From Simiduia curdlanivorans (lineage in GTDB: Bacteria; Pseudomonadota; Gammaproteobacteria; Pseudomonadales; Cellvibrionaceae), in contig NZ_JAUFQG010000004.1 in the NCBI RefSeq assembly GCF_030409605.1, positions 372,001 to 436,000 of the forward strand: DNA of 64,000 bases, read 5' to 3'. This document shows positions 8,738 to 17,042 of this stretch, in pieces. Position numbers and translations under genes: made by a program. The notes under the pieces are model-generated. The model was given only the letters and a program-made list of their open reading frames with translations, did not search any database and was not told the origin of the DNA. Positions within the stretch are counted from its first letter, which is position 1. Every line of letters begins with the position of its first letter.

Positions 8738-9597
8738 GCTTGCTCTCCATTTTGCGCCAACATGGCCGGCGTTAAATGATCCATGTCGCTGTAGTCAAGA
8801 TTCTCACCGGCCATACCCCAAATGAAAATATAATTACTGGTGCCTGCGCCCGAGTGAATGGACCAAGGCGGCGAGACAGCAGCCTGTTCATTAGCCAACC
8901 ACAAGTGACGAGTCTCATTTGCGGGGCCCATAAAGTGACACACGGCTTGATCTTCTGGCACTTCAAAATAGAAATAGACTTCCATGCGACGGCTATGAGT
9001 ATGGCACGGCATGGTATTCCAAACGCTGCCCGGCTTGAGCTCTGTCATGCCCATTTGCAACTGGCAGGTTGGCAACACACTGTTAACCAACAGTTTGTTA
9101 ATAGCGCGCTCATTGCTGCTTGCCAGGGCGCCCATTTGCACCACGTCGGCATCGGCTCGGCTAACTTTTCTAGTGGGATAAGCATGATGCGCTGGGGTTG
9201 AGTTTAAATAGAATTTAGCCGGCGCTTGCGCTGAATCCGATATGAACAGTACAGATTGTGCACCGCTACCAACATAGAGCGCCTCTTTGTAGGCCATCGG
9301 ATAGCGTTCACCATCCACCTCTACCACACCAGCGCCACCGACATTAATAACACCCAGCTCACGCCTATCTAAAAATGCTTTAGCTTTTAGCAACTCAGGA
9401 GACGTGAGAGCAACAGACTCACTAACCGGCATGACGCCGCCCACGAGAAAGCGATCGTAATGGGTGTAGGTCAAGGCTAAGTGATCGGGTTTAAATAAGT
9501 CTTTGACTAAAAAATGGCGGCGCAATTTCGCCATATCGTAAGACTTGTAATCATCTTGATGAACCGCAAAGCGTTCATCACAGGACATGCTAGACAT
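8734..9597 (-). CDS. kduI: 5-keto-4-deoxyuronate isomerase
   Basis: KduI cupin-fold metal enzyme, 287 residues. Seen: RRHFLVKDLF, THYDRFLVGGVMPV, the cupin metal-binding segment MPCHTHSRRMEVYFYFEVPE, WSIHSGAGTSNYIFIWGMAGEN and SDMDHLTP. It isomerises 5-keto-4-deoxyuronate (DKI) to 2,5-diketo-3-deoxygluconate. GAGGT precedes the ATG; a second ATG three codons later is possible. It overlaps kduD by 4 bp and starts 3 bp after the GH105 gene, so these three form one tight operon. Confidence 0.95.
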   Translation of the reverse strand: MSSMSCDERFAVHQDDYKSYDMAKLRRHFLVKDLFKPDHLALTYTHYDRFLVGGVMPVSESVALTSPELLKAKAFLDRRELGVINVGGAGVVEVDGERYPMAYKEALYVGSGAQSVLFISDSAQAPAKFYLNSTPAHHAYPTRKVSRADADVVQMGALASSNERAINKLLVNSVLPTCQLQMGMTELKPGSVWNTMPCHTHSRRMEVYFYFEVPEDQAVCHFMGPANETRHLWLANEQAAVSPPWSIHSGAGTSNYIFIWGMAGENLDYSDMDHLTPAMLAQNGEQA

Positions 9598-9600
9598 TTT

Positions 9601-12030
9601 TTACCTCGAAAGTAATTTACTAATTTGTACGCTAGCCATAAGAAAAGGCGCCATGCCTTTAATATCGTCGGCAACAATGGGCTCGCTCTGATAATAGTGA
9701 TAGCTGCCATCGCGACCGAAGCCGAGGCCAGCAACCTGACAAATACCATTTAAATGTACATCGCCATCGGGATCGAGGCTAACAAATTCCCGCACAATAC
9801 CCCGATAACCGTCCATCATGGCGACCTTATAAGTCTCGGGTAGCAGGCCTAGATTAATCCCCTTAGCCAAGGCGTAAACGAACATGGACGATGCCGATGC
9901 CTCTAAATAGTTACCCGTGGCATTTGGCATATCCGTAATTTGATACCACACGCCAGATTCATCTTGATAGCGTACCAACACAACGGCCAACTCAGTTAAT
10001 TGCTGCTGTAAAATGGCGCGTAATTCGCGCTGATCTTCAGGCAGTATTTCCAACACATCAACCAAGGCCATGGCATACCAACCCATGCCTCGGCTCCAAT
10101 GATATTTAGATAGACCAGTCTCTGGGTCAGCCCAATTTTGCACGGCTTTTTCATCCCAAGCGTGAAACAGCAAGCCACTTGGGGCACTTAACTTTTCTTT
10201 TGCCACTTCAAACTCATGCACGGCTTCGGCAAAGCTTTCGCCCTGTTCAAATTGTTTACTGTACTCGGCCAAGAAGGGCATACCCATATACACGCCATCA
10301 AGCCACAACTGAAAGGGGTAACGCTGCTTATGCCAGAAGGCACCATTGGTGGTTTTCGGGTGATGTGAAAGTTGATCGCGCAAGAGGCCTGCGGCGAGCT
10401 TATATTTTTCTTCACCCGTGCGCTGATAGAGTCGCAGTAGCATTTTCCCAGCGTTAATATCGTCGATATTAAAGACATCTTTACGATAGCTAGAAATATT
10501 GCCTTGCTCATCGATGAATGAACTGATGGTTTGCTCGGCAAGAGCGGAAAATTTTGGATCTGCACCGGCGCGACTTAAATCATCAAAGGCTTGCATGAGT
10601 AAACCCGTAGTGTACTCCCAGCGCGCCGGCCTATCGCGCTCTGGGTCCCAGCCGCCATTGCGCAAGTCTTTTGCTTTGGTTCGGTACTCGGTATCGGCCA
10701 TGCGCTCGGCAATATCCAACACCGACTCAGCACTCGGCTGATCTAAGCGCAAGCTAGCACTCAATTGACTATCGATCGAAACACGCAGCTTTAAGGTAAG
10801 CTTTTCAGCCTCGCGCTCAAGTAACGTTTTAAAACCCTGTTCGGTTTTGATACCGTCAGGTTCACCCGACCAAGCCGCTAAGAAATAATAATCTAGGGTG
10901 CCACTGGGCGATTTCATGACTGACACCCAGTTGTGCGCATCCTCAGTTTGATCTGTTCTTAAGCCCTGCTTGAACAGTAAACCCATACCGAGATTGTCGC
11001 CCGCAAGACTTTGCTTACCCCAAGTACCAACATGGGCATAGGCGTGCCCGGTCAGATTATCGTCGCTCGACAGAAAAACTGTTTCAGGTGCTTTACCAAG
11101 CCCAATAGCTAAAGGCTCAATCGGCTCATTTGCCTGCAGTTGCACATGCACTAAACGACTGCCCGCCTGCATGGTAAAGACAGCACGCAAATCGACGCGC
11201 TTATCGGCAACAGCCCATGCGCCATAATCAATAGCAAAAGACGATACCAAAGGTCCATTTTGCAAAATTGTAACTGCGCGGGAATCGGCATGAGCAACGC
11301 GCTCTACTCTGTCCCCGTGCCAGTAGCCAAAACCACCCATGCCGAGTGACTCACCCACCTTCAAAATATCTAGGCCCCAATCGGCTGCATGGTGGTAGGA
11401 CTCAAAGCCGTCCAATCCCACTTTCTGCAACGCGAGAGCCGGCTGACTCTTGCCAAAAATGTCGAAGCCATTGCGCCAATCGAGGTAAATCCGGTAGCCA
11501 ACCTTATCGGACTCAATTCCCGGCCCTTCATAGCGAATATATTCTGAGTGGTCCGTGTGCTCTATCGGCGCTATTAGCTTGTCGACATTAACAAACTGGC
11601 CGCCGATGTATTTTTTCTCTTGCCAAGCACCGCCCTGCTTTATAGAGATCTCAGCCTGGGTACGCGAGGCTAAGCTCATGTTTGAAGGCTGCGCCTTAAC
11701 CGCCAAAACCATTTTTTCAGCGGCCGCTAAATCAACCAGCGCCACGAGATGATCAATATTGCCATCGCCGTCGCCATCGACCAACTGAGACGGAACTTCG
11801 TCGCTCTCGAGCCACACAGATAAGGGCGCCTCTAATGTGCCAAGGCGCTCAAGCGGCAGCCATACTAACTCATCGTTGCGTTCAAACTCAGAGGGATTAC
11901 TGAGCTTTACGGTCGCCACAACATCAGCAGACGGCTTTACCAATTGAGGAAGAGTCTCTTTCGTTTGTGTATCAACATCACAACCGAGTGTAAGCAAGGT
12001 TATCGAGAACAGCAGTAGAAAATTTTTCAT
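9601..12030 (-). CDS. DUF4861-GH105 lipoprotein, unsaturated uronyl hydrolase
   Basis: About 809 residues from the chosen ATG, which gives a lipoprotein signal with lipobox LTLGC. An upstream in-frame ATG at 12096 would bury the signal. Residues about 40-430 resemble DUF4861-type beta-sandwich proteins of pectin loci. Residues about 440-809 are GH105: NGGWDPERDRPARWEYTTGL, LWLDGVYMGMPFLAEYS with the presumed catalytic Asp in WLDG, LLFHAWDE, KYHWSRGMGWYAMAL and LEASASSMFVYALAKG. GH105 removes the unsaturated 4,5-uronyl end from lyase products, here probably in the periplasm, and feeds KduI and KduD encoded just downstream. Fusion of the two domains in one chain is notable. The DUF4861 name is a recollection of family features and is less sure than GH105. 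Confidence 0.82.
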   Translation of the reverse strand: MKNFLLLFSITLLTLGCDVDTQTKETLPQLVKPSADVVATVKLSNPSEFERNDELVWLPLERLGTLEAPLSVWLESDEVPSQLVDGDGDGNIDHLVALVDLAAAEKMVLAVKAQPSNMSLASRTQAEISIKQGGAWQEKKYIGGQFVNVDKLIAPIEHTDHSEYIRYEGPGIESDKVGYRIYLDWRNGFDIFGKSQPALALQKVGLDGFESYHHAADWGLDILKVGESLGMGGFGYWHGDRVERVAHADSRAVTILQNGPLVSSFAIDYGAWAVADKRVDLRAVFTMQAGSRLVHVQLQANEPIEPLAIGLGKAPETVFLSSDDNLTGHAYAHVGTWGKQSLAGDNLGMGLLFKQGLRTDQTEDAHNWVSVMKSPSGTLDYYFLAAWSGEPDGIKTEQGFKTLLEREAEKLTLKLRVSIDSQLSASLRLDQPSAESVLDIAERMADTEYRTKAKDLRNGGWDPERDRPARWEYTTGLLMQAFDDLSRAGADPKFSALAEQTISSFIDEQGNISSYRKDVFNIDDINAGKMLLRLYQRTGEEKYKLAAGLLRDQLSHHPKTTNGAFWHKQRYPFQLWLDGVYMGMPFLAEYSKQFEQGESFAEAVHEFEVAKEKLSAPSGLLFHAWDEKAVQNWADPETGLSKYHWSRGMGWYAMALVDVLEILPEDQRELRAILQQQLTELAVVLVRYQDESGVWYQITDMPNATGNYLEASASSMFVYALAKGINLGLLPETYKVAMMDGYRGIVREFVSLDPDGDVHLNGICQVAGLGFGRDGSYHYYQSEPIVADDIKGMAPFLMASVQISKLLSR

Positions 12031-12049
12031 ACATTTACTTTCAATTAAT

Positions 12050-12080
12050 CTCATAAAAATAAAGGCACATCCCTGTGCCT
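12050..12080 (-). terminator. Terminator between TonB receptor and GH105 gene
   Basis: On the minus strand AGGCACA / TGTGCCT stem with a 4-base loop, then TTATTTTTATG. It separates the receptor transcript from the kdu operon at least in part. Confidence 0.7.
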
Positions 12081-12111
12081 CCAATTCATCGATCAAACTA
12101 TGCGTCGCAAC

Positions 12112-14781
12112 TTAGAAAGAGTAAGCAGCGCCTAAATAGTATTGACGACCAGTATGGTGGTAAACAGAACTACGCTCTGATGAATCCACAAACTGGCTGT
12201 TGTACTCATCAGTTAAGTTAATCGCCTCGAAGGTGAGCTTCAGGTTATCGGAAAGGTTATAGTGCGCGGCCAAATCGATATTGGCTGTACCCTTAGTCCC
12301 CTCTAGGTCATTACCCGCGCTACCGCTCGGCACTGCCGTTAAATAATCGTCGCGATAAGAATAGGAAATACGTGCGCCCATTTTATCGGTTTCAAAGTAA
12401 CCGGTAATGTTGTAGGTGTTGCGAGATAGGCCGAGCAAATCATTCTTAATGATATCGCCATTGCCGTCGGTACCATACTCCACTTCTGAATCTACGAAAG
12501 TATAGTTAGTAATAACACCGAAACTATCGCCAATCGGCTGCTGCCAGATCATTTCAAAGCCGTTCAAATCACCGCCGTTACCATTAGCTTTTTTACTAAC
12601 AGTCCAAAGGTCATCTTCGGTGAAGTTTAAACTAGGATCGAGAATCGAAACTGGCAAGCCAGTAGAATCCCATGTCTGGCCGGCTTCAGTGGTGCTGATA
12701 ATAAAAGAGTCTATTTTCTTGCGGAACAAGGCCAATGAAATCAACGCGTCATCAGCGAAGTACCATTCAACACCTAAGTCAAAGGTATCCGCACGGAAGG
12801 GATCTAGATCTGGGTTGCCAAATTTTACGTTGCCGTTGAACTGATCAACCGAACCGCCTGGCGTCAAGTTACCCAAATCTGGGCGAGCCATCACTTTTGC
12901 ATAGGAGAAGCGCAGGTTAATGTCTTCAGTAACAGCGAGTACCGCATTTAATGAAGGTAGCGTATCGGTGTACTCCCGGTTCACTTCTACTTCTACTAAA
13001 TCGCTACCGACTTTTGTATAACCGGTGCTGGTAACGTCAGTAGTCACCTGGCGCACACCAATATTGCCACGCAGTGGCATACCGGATATTTCACTATCCC
13101 AAGACGCTTGAACGTAGAAACCCGTATCCGTTTCCTCAACCGAGCGATCGTCTTGGTCGCGCAATTGCGCAGGCAAGTTATACAAATCGACGGCCGCTGC
13201 TGCTTTGCTTACATCAGGCGTCAGCCAAATTATGTTACTGCCTTCTGCTAAACTGGTTAGGCTGAACAAGCCGTCCACTGGTTGGTTGCCACCGATGGCC
13301 GATAGCTTGGTATCGCGGCGCGCTTCGGTCACATCAAAGGTATATTCCTTAACTGACACACCACCTTTAACACTCCAAGTATCCGTTAAATCATACTCGA
13401 GGTTTATCGAGACATTTTCGAAACTGTTGTCGGTCTGATTTGGCCTATCCCGCACCTCAGTAAACATGAAGTTGTCGCCATCGGTGAGGTCAAATGTACC
13501 CCAATCTAAATCAAGGAATTCACTGTCGCTGCGCGCATCATAGGTGAAAGGCCCACTTTGATTAACCGCATCGAAAATGATAGTGGTTTGCACCGGGTTT
13601 TCGAACTTAGATTCTGAACGACCAATTAAGCCGTCAATGCGCAATTTGTCATTGAATTCATGACTGGCGGTCAAAGACAGTTGTTGGAATTTAGTATTGA
13701 GCTTGTCAAATCTATGCTCAATACGGGTATCGACGTTATCCAACTGCATATAGGTTAATGTGTTGTTTGCGTCTATTGCATAATCCAACACATCCATTTC
13801 GTTGGCATTGCCACTTTCTTTGATACTTACTTCGACAAATTCTTCGTCGCGCGTCGCATCAAACTCAGAGCCTAGGTAATCTAAAGAAAACTCAGTGCTA
13901 TCGGTAGGACGCCATTGCAAGGTGCCGGTAAATCCGGTGCGCTCTTGCTCGTGCGTCAATTTACCGTAGCGTGGAATACGTGGGTAGATTCCGCCATTCA
14001 CGGTATCGAACTCGGCCTGATCCGCACAGCCGGAACAACTGGCGAAATCCCGCTCGCTAGACCAACGCACCGCACTGAAACCCTCTTCCAAGATATTGCG
14101 CTTAGAGTAAGAGTAGGTGGCGCCCCAACCAAAAGTGTCGGCGTCATTTTTTCCTGCCACCAAAATGGAACCACGCGGATCGGTTTCTTCTGCTAGGTCG
14201 TTGTAACCCAATTGACCCGATACTGCCACGGTCAATGAATCTTTGTAATCCAGCGGCTTGGCAGTAGATAGATCGATCACCGCACCTAGCGAACCCTCAT
14301 CCAAATCGGCTGATGACGTCTTGTTAACCGCCATAGAGCTAAATAATTCAGAGGCGAAGGTATTAAAATCAAAGGCACGACTGCGGTTTGCGCCACCTGA
14401 TGAGTCAGTGCCGCCTGTTGTTGACATTGCCTCCATGCCGTTAATGCGTACACGAGTAAACTGTGGACCCAAACCACGCACTGACACATTGCGACCCTCA
14501 CCGGCATCGCGGGAAATAGCCACACCCGGGATACGCTGCAGAGATTCAGCCAAGTTTAAGTCAGGAAAATCGGCGATATCCTCGGCCAAGATCACATCGC
14601 GCGAACCGACGGCATCGCGCTTTTGATCCAATGCCCTCGCCAGACTTTCGCGGTAACTGGCGGTTACTACAACCTCTTCTAGCATCTCGCCATCCTGAGC
14701 TAGAGCAAAGGGCGCGAAGGCTGGTGTCGCCATGGCCACGGCACACACCAGTGGCTTGAGTTTGAAATTTAACACTCTCAT
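12112..14781 (-). CDS. TonB-dependent receptor, pectin-oligomer type
   Basis: Outer-membrane receptor of about 889 residues. GGGAG lies 6 bp before the ATG at 14781, which gives the signal MRVLNFKLKPLVCAVAMATP...ALAQ. After it come a TonB-box-like EEVVVTASYRES, the plug (ILAEDIADFPDLNLAESLQRIPGV; RNVSVRGLGPQFTRVRINGM) and a long barrel ending with Phe after aromatic alternation (YYLGAAYSF), as expected of barrel proteins. The plug type with DLNLAESLQRIPGV is common in gammaproteobacterial receptors for plant and algal oligosaccharides. The promoter region carries the perfect operator TTGGTAATACCAA, linking it to the uronate regulon. The exact ligand is inferred from context. Confidence 0.9.
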   Translation of the reverse strand: MRVLNFKLKPLVCAVAMATPAFAPFALAQDGEMLEEVVVTASYRESLARALDQKRDAVGSRDVILAEDIADFPDLNLAESLQRIPGVAISRDAGEGRNVSVRGLGPQFTRVRINGMEAMSTTGGTDSSGGANRSRAFDFNTFASELFSSMAVNKTSSADLDEGSLGAVIDLSTAKPLDYKDSLTVAVSGQLGYNDLAEETDPRGSILVAGKNDADTFGWGATYSYSKRNILEEGFSAVRWSSERDFASCSGCADQAEFDTVNGGIYPRIPRYGKLTHEQERTGFTGTLQWRPTDSTEFSLDYLGSEFDATRDEEFVEVSIKESGNANEMDVLDYAIDANNTLTYMQLDNVDTRIEHRFDKLNTKFQQLSLTASHEFNDKLRIDGLIGRSESKFENPVQTTIIFDAVNQSGPFTYDARSDSEFLDLDWGTFDLTDGDNFMFTEVRDRPNQTDNSFENVSINLEYDLTDTWSVKGGVSVKEYTFDVTEARRDTKLSAIGGNQPVDGLFSLTSLAEGSNIIWLTPDVSKAAAAVDLYNLPAQLRDQDDRSVEETDTGFYVQASWDSEISGMPLRGNIGVRQVTTDVTSTGYTKVGSDLVEVEVNREYTDTLPSLNAVLAVTEDINLRFSYAKVMARPDLGNLTPGGSVDQFNGNVKFGNPDLDPFRADTFDLGVEWYFADDALISLALFRKKIDSFIISTTEAGQTWDSTGLPVSILDPSLNFTEDDLWTVSKKANGNGGDLNGFEMIWQQPIGDSFGVITNYTFVDSEVEYGTDGNGDIIKNDLLGLSRNTYNITGYFETDKMGARISYSYRDDYLTAVPSGSAGNDLEGTKGTANIDLAAHYNLSDNLKLTFEAINLTDEYNSQFVDSSERSSVYHHTGRQYYLGAAYSF

Positions 14782-15118
14782 TGTCATCTCCCGAATCTTT
14801 ATGCTTTTTATGTATTCAGTGAAGGATAAGGCCTTCAAATTATCATTAGGGACCTAGTTGCCATTACCAAGCGGTAACGCGAATCATACTGACATACCAA
14901 TATTACCAAATCAACCACTTCTAGCTTCCAATTGGTAATACCAAAACAATTTTTCGAACTAACCGGAAATAAACCAAAGTCCGCCGAGCTTAAATAGAAG
15001 GGTGAGGTAGGCAACAGCAAAGAAAGTTTAGCGCCCTAAGGCGCCACATACCGCAGGCAGATCAACGACCACTCGCCCGGCAGGAAAATAAAAGCTATAT
15101 AAAACAGCGAGTTAACAA
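14782..15118. promoter_or_regulatory. Promoter region of the TonB receptor
   Basis: Apart from the palindromic operator at 14932-14944 it holds further partial copies (CCATTACCAAGCGGTAAC at about 14860, TACCAATATTACCAA at about 14894). A weak GCGCC/GGCGC hairpin at 15031-15045 may end the upstream GH28 transcript. No gene is seen. Confidence 0.55.
14932..14944. promoter_or_regulatory. GntR/FadR-type operator, TonB receptor
   Basis: Perfect palindrome TTGGTAATACCAA about 150 bp before the receptor start. It matches the FadR-subfamily pattern TNGTNNNACNA and resembles UxuR/ExuR boxes. Confidence 0.75.
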
Positions 15119-16507
15119 CTAACGACGCACATTCTCTAGCGTCAACTGAGGCGCGTATTCAATGACATCAGCACCGGAAACATGCTCAAAACTGGAGTTC
15201 CGAACGGTGATAGCGCCCACGGGGTTGTTTTTAAAGCCGCGCAAATGAAACACCCGCTCGGCCTGTTTGCACTCCACATTCTCAATCACAAGATCATTTA
15301 CCTGCGGCAAAAACTGGCCTTTGTCGCCCTCTTCGTAGAAAAAATTGACCACTAAAGCCTCTTGGACTTGACCAATTTTGACGTTACGGACCCGCACATG
15401 CTCAATCACACCACCGCGTCGCGCATTGGTTTTAAAGCGAAAGGCACGCTCTAAATGCGGGCTATTCATGGTGCAGTCTTCCATAAAAATATTGCGTGCA
15501 CCGCCGGAGATTTCACTGCCGATCACTAAGCCGCCGTGGCCGTCGCGCATAGCGCAATTGCGAATCAGCACATTCTGAATCGGCACGCCAATACGCCTGC
15601 CATCTTCATTGCGCCCAGACTTTAGTGCAATGCAGTCGTCGCCCGTGTCGAACAAACAATCTTCTATTAATACCAAATTACAACTTTCCGGGTCGCAACC
15701 ATCATTATTAGGACCATGACTGGTACAGGTGATACCCCGCACAGTGACACTTTCGCACAGAACAGGGTTGACCAGCCAAAACGGCGAGCGAACAATGCTA
15801 ACACCCTCAATTAAAACTCGCGTACAAGCATAGGGTTGCACAAAAGCTGGGCGCAAAAACGACCCGTCCGCGTACAACCTTTCGGCCACGGGCACACCGC
15901 GCAACACGTCTTCTTGCAACCTATCTCGGGCCGGCTTTTGGTCTTCGCCTGGAATTAAATCCCAATGCTGCTCACTGTGCTTGCCCTTCCAAGGCCACCA
16001 GGTTTGATCGTCGGCGCCGCCATCCAGAATACCGGCACCGGTGATTGCGATATTGTCTTGCTTATAGGCATAGATCAGGGGCGAGTAGCCCATGATCTCC
16101 ATCCCCTCCCAACGGGTAAGCACGGCCGGCAGGTATTTTTTCGGGTCGGTGAAAAAGTGAATTTTTGAACCGGCGGCCACATGTAGGTTCACATTCGACA
16201 GCAGATGTATTGCGCCGGAGCGATACACACCTTCAGATAACAATACGCGCCCGCCACCCGCAGCATGGCAATGGGCGATAGCCCGATTAATCGCCAAGCT
16301 ACTATCGCTTTCGCCATCGGCACGCGCACCAAAATCTTCAACCGAAAAATCTCTATCTGGAAATTCCGTTACTTGGATACTGGCTTCAATTAATGCAGCC
16401 CTCGCCCAATCATCTGCCGGCACCGTTTTGTTATCGGTCGCACAACCTGTGCCGGTTAATACGAACGCTCCTACCGGTAAGGTTTTTAGAAATTCTCGAC
16501 GTTGCAT
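15119..16507 (-). CDS. GH28 polygalacturonase, Tat-type lipoprotein signal
   Basis: 462-residue right-handed beta-helix hydrolase. The N-terminus MQRREFLKTLPVGAF...GTGCA combines a twin-arginine motif with a lipobox-like Cys, so it is probably exported folded and possibly lipidated. GH28 signatures are all present: NNDGCDPES, DTGDDCIALKSG, DGHGGLVIGSE and RFKTNARRGG. It hydrolyses galacturonan, probably as an exo-enzyme acting on short oligomers in the periplasm (inference from localisation). It is transcribed away from uxaA across a shared control region with two operators. Confidence 0.92.
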   Translation of the reverse strand: MQRREFLKTLPVGAFVLTGTGCATDNKTVPADDWARAALIEASIQVTEFPDRDFSVEDFGARADGESDSSLAINRAIAHCHAAGGGRVLLSEGVYRSGAIHLLSNVNLHVAAGSKIHFFTDPKKYLPAVLTRWEGMEIMGYSPLIYAYKQDNIAITGAGILDGGADDQTWWPWKGKHSEQHWDLIPGEDQKPARDRLQEDVLRGVPVAERLYADGSFLRPAFVQPYACTRVLIEGVSIVRSPFWLVNPVLCESVTVRGITCTSHGPNNDGCDPESCNLVLIEDCLFDTGDDCIALKSGRNEDGRRIGVPIQNVLIRNCAMRDGHGGLVIGSEISGGARNIFMEDCTMNSPHLERAFRFKTNARRGGVIEHVRVRNVKIGQVQEALVVNFFYEEGDKGQFLPQVNDLVIENVECKQAERVFHLRGFKNNPVGAITVRNSSFEHVSGADVIEYAPQLTLENVRR

Positions 16508-16549
16508 TCAACCCAGCCCTATTAAAAATGTCGTTAGCGATAACCCGCA

Positions 16550-16578
16550 ATTAAAAAGCAAACGGCCGGAAACCGGCC
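16550..16578 (-). terminator. Hairpin with T-run on the minus strand
   Basis: GGCCGG TTT CCGGCC stem, then GTTTGCTTTTT, about 40-60 bp before the GH28 start and immediately after the stop of the short ORF at 16580. It either ends that ORF or acts as a leader attenuator of the GH28 gene. Confidence 0.5.
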
Positions 16579-16579
16579 A

Positions 16580-16816
16580 TCAACCTACACTACCCAAGAG
16601 TGCAGTTAAAAATTGTAGTGCATGCCCACCTAATACATGGGACTGCAACCCTTCCTGATACAACCCATTGCCACCCAACATTGCCGCGGACATCGCAGCC
16701 ATACCTAATGCCGAGGCGGCAATATCCAGCACTTGTGGCTGAAGCAGGCATTTGGAGCAACCTGCTTCATTATTTTTCAATGAGTGCGCGATGCATCGAA
16801 TAGTCACCCAATACAT
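16580..16816 (-). CDS. Possible small protein in the GH28 leader
   Basis: Open frame of 78 codons from ATG 16816. The product is rich in Ala, Gly and Met (for example DIAASALGMAAMSAAMLGGN) with two Cys in AGCSKCLL. It is unknown to me. In favour: the stop is followed within 2 bp by a strong terminator hairpin, and an operator lies just upstream. Against: no clear Shine-Dalgarno and no recognised family. It could be a decayed gene or plain leader sequence. Confidence 0.22.
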   Translation of the reverse strand: MYWVTIRCIAHSLKNNEAGCSKCLLQPQVLDIAASALGMAAMSAAMLGGNGLYQEGLQSHVLGGHALQFLTALLGSVG

Positions 16817-16832
16817 ACCAAATTTCAACAGT

Positions 16833-16845
16833 TTGGTATTACCAA
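16833..16845. promoter_or_regulatory. GntR/FadR-type operator, GH28 side
   Basis: Perfect palindrome TTGGTATTACCAA, extended by A/T-rich flanks like UxuR/ExuR boxes. Confidence 0.75.
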
Positions 16846-16980
16846 TTTTAAAAATAATCTACCAAACGCAGAAAATAAGACGGTAAGTGCTTGATCTATA
16901 AAGAAAATTTTAGATGATCAAGAAAAAGCAAAGTTATTAATAGCAGAGGAAATCAGAAGAAATGTCGACTTCCTCCATTG

Positions 16981-16991
16981 TGGTAATACCA
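16981..16991. promoter_or_regulatory. GntR/FadR-type operator, uxaA side
   Basis: TGGTAATACCA, perfect 11-bp palindrome, 52 bp before the uxaA start codon. Confidence 0.72.
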
Positions 16992-17042
16992 ATAAAACCA
17001 TATTCTTAAGCCTATTGGCTAACAACCCGCGAAATGTGAATT

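Larger units (their letters stand above)
16508..17042. promoter_or_regulatory. Divergent GH28 / uxaA control region
   Basis: 535 bp. It holds two operators (16833-16845, 16981-16991), an inverted pair TACCAAA...TTTGGTA at about 16817-16838 and a possible short minus-strand ORF ending in a terminator. AGAGGA-like purine stretches occur before uxaA but no classical Shine-Dalgarno is clear there. Confidence 0.6.

Noticed and set aside
16600..16803. 67-codon plus-strand ORF in the GH28/uxaA region
   Set aside because: No ribosome site, unlikely composition, and antisense to a more plausible minus-strand frame.
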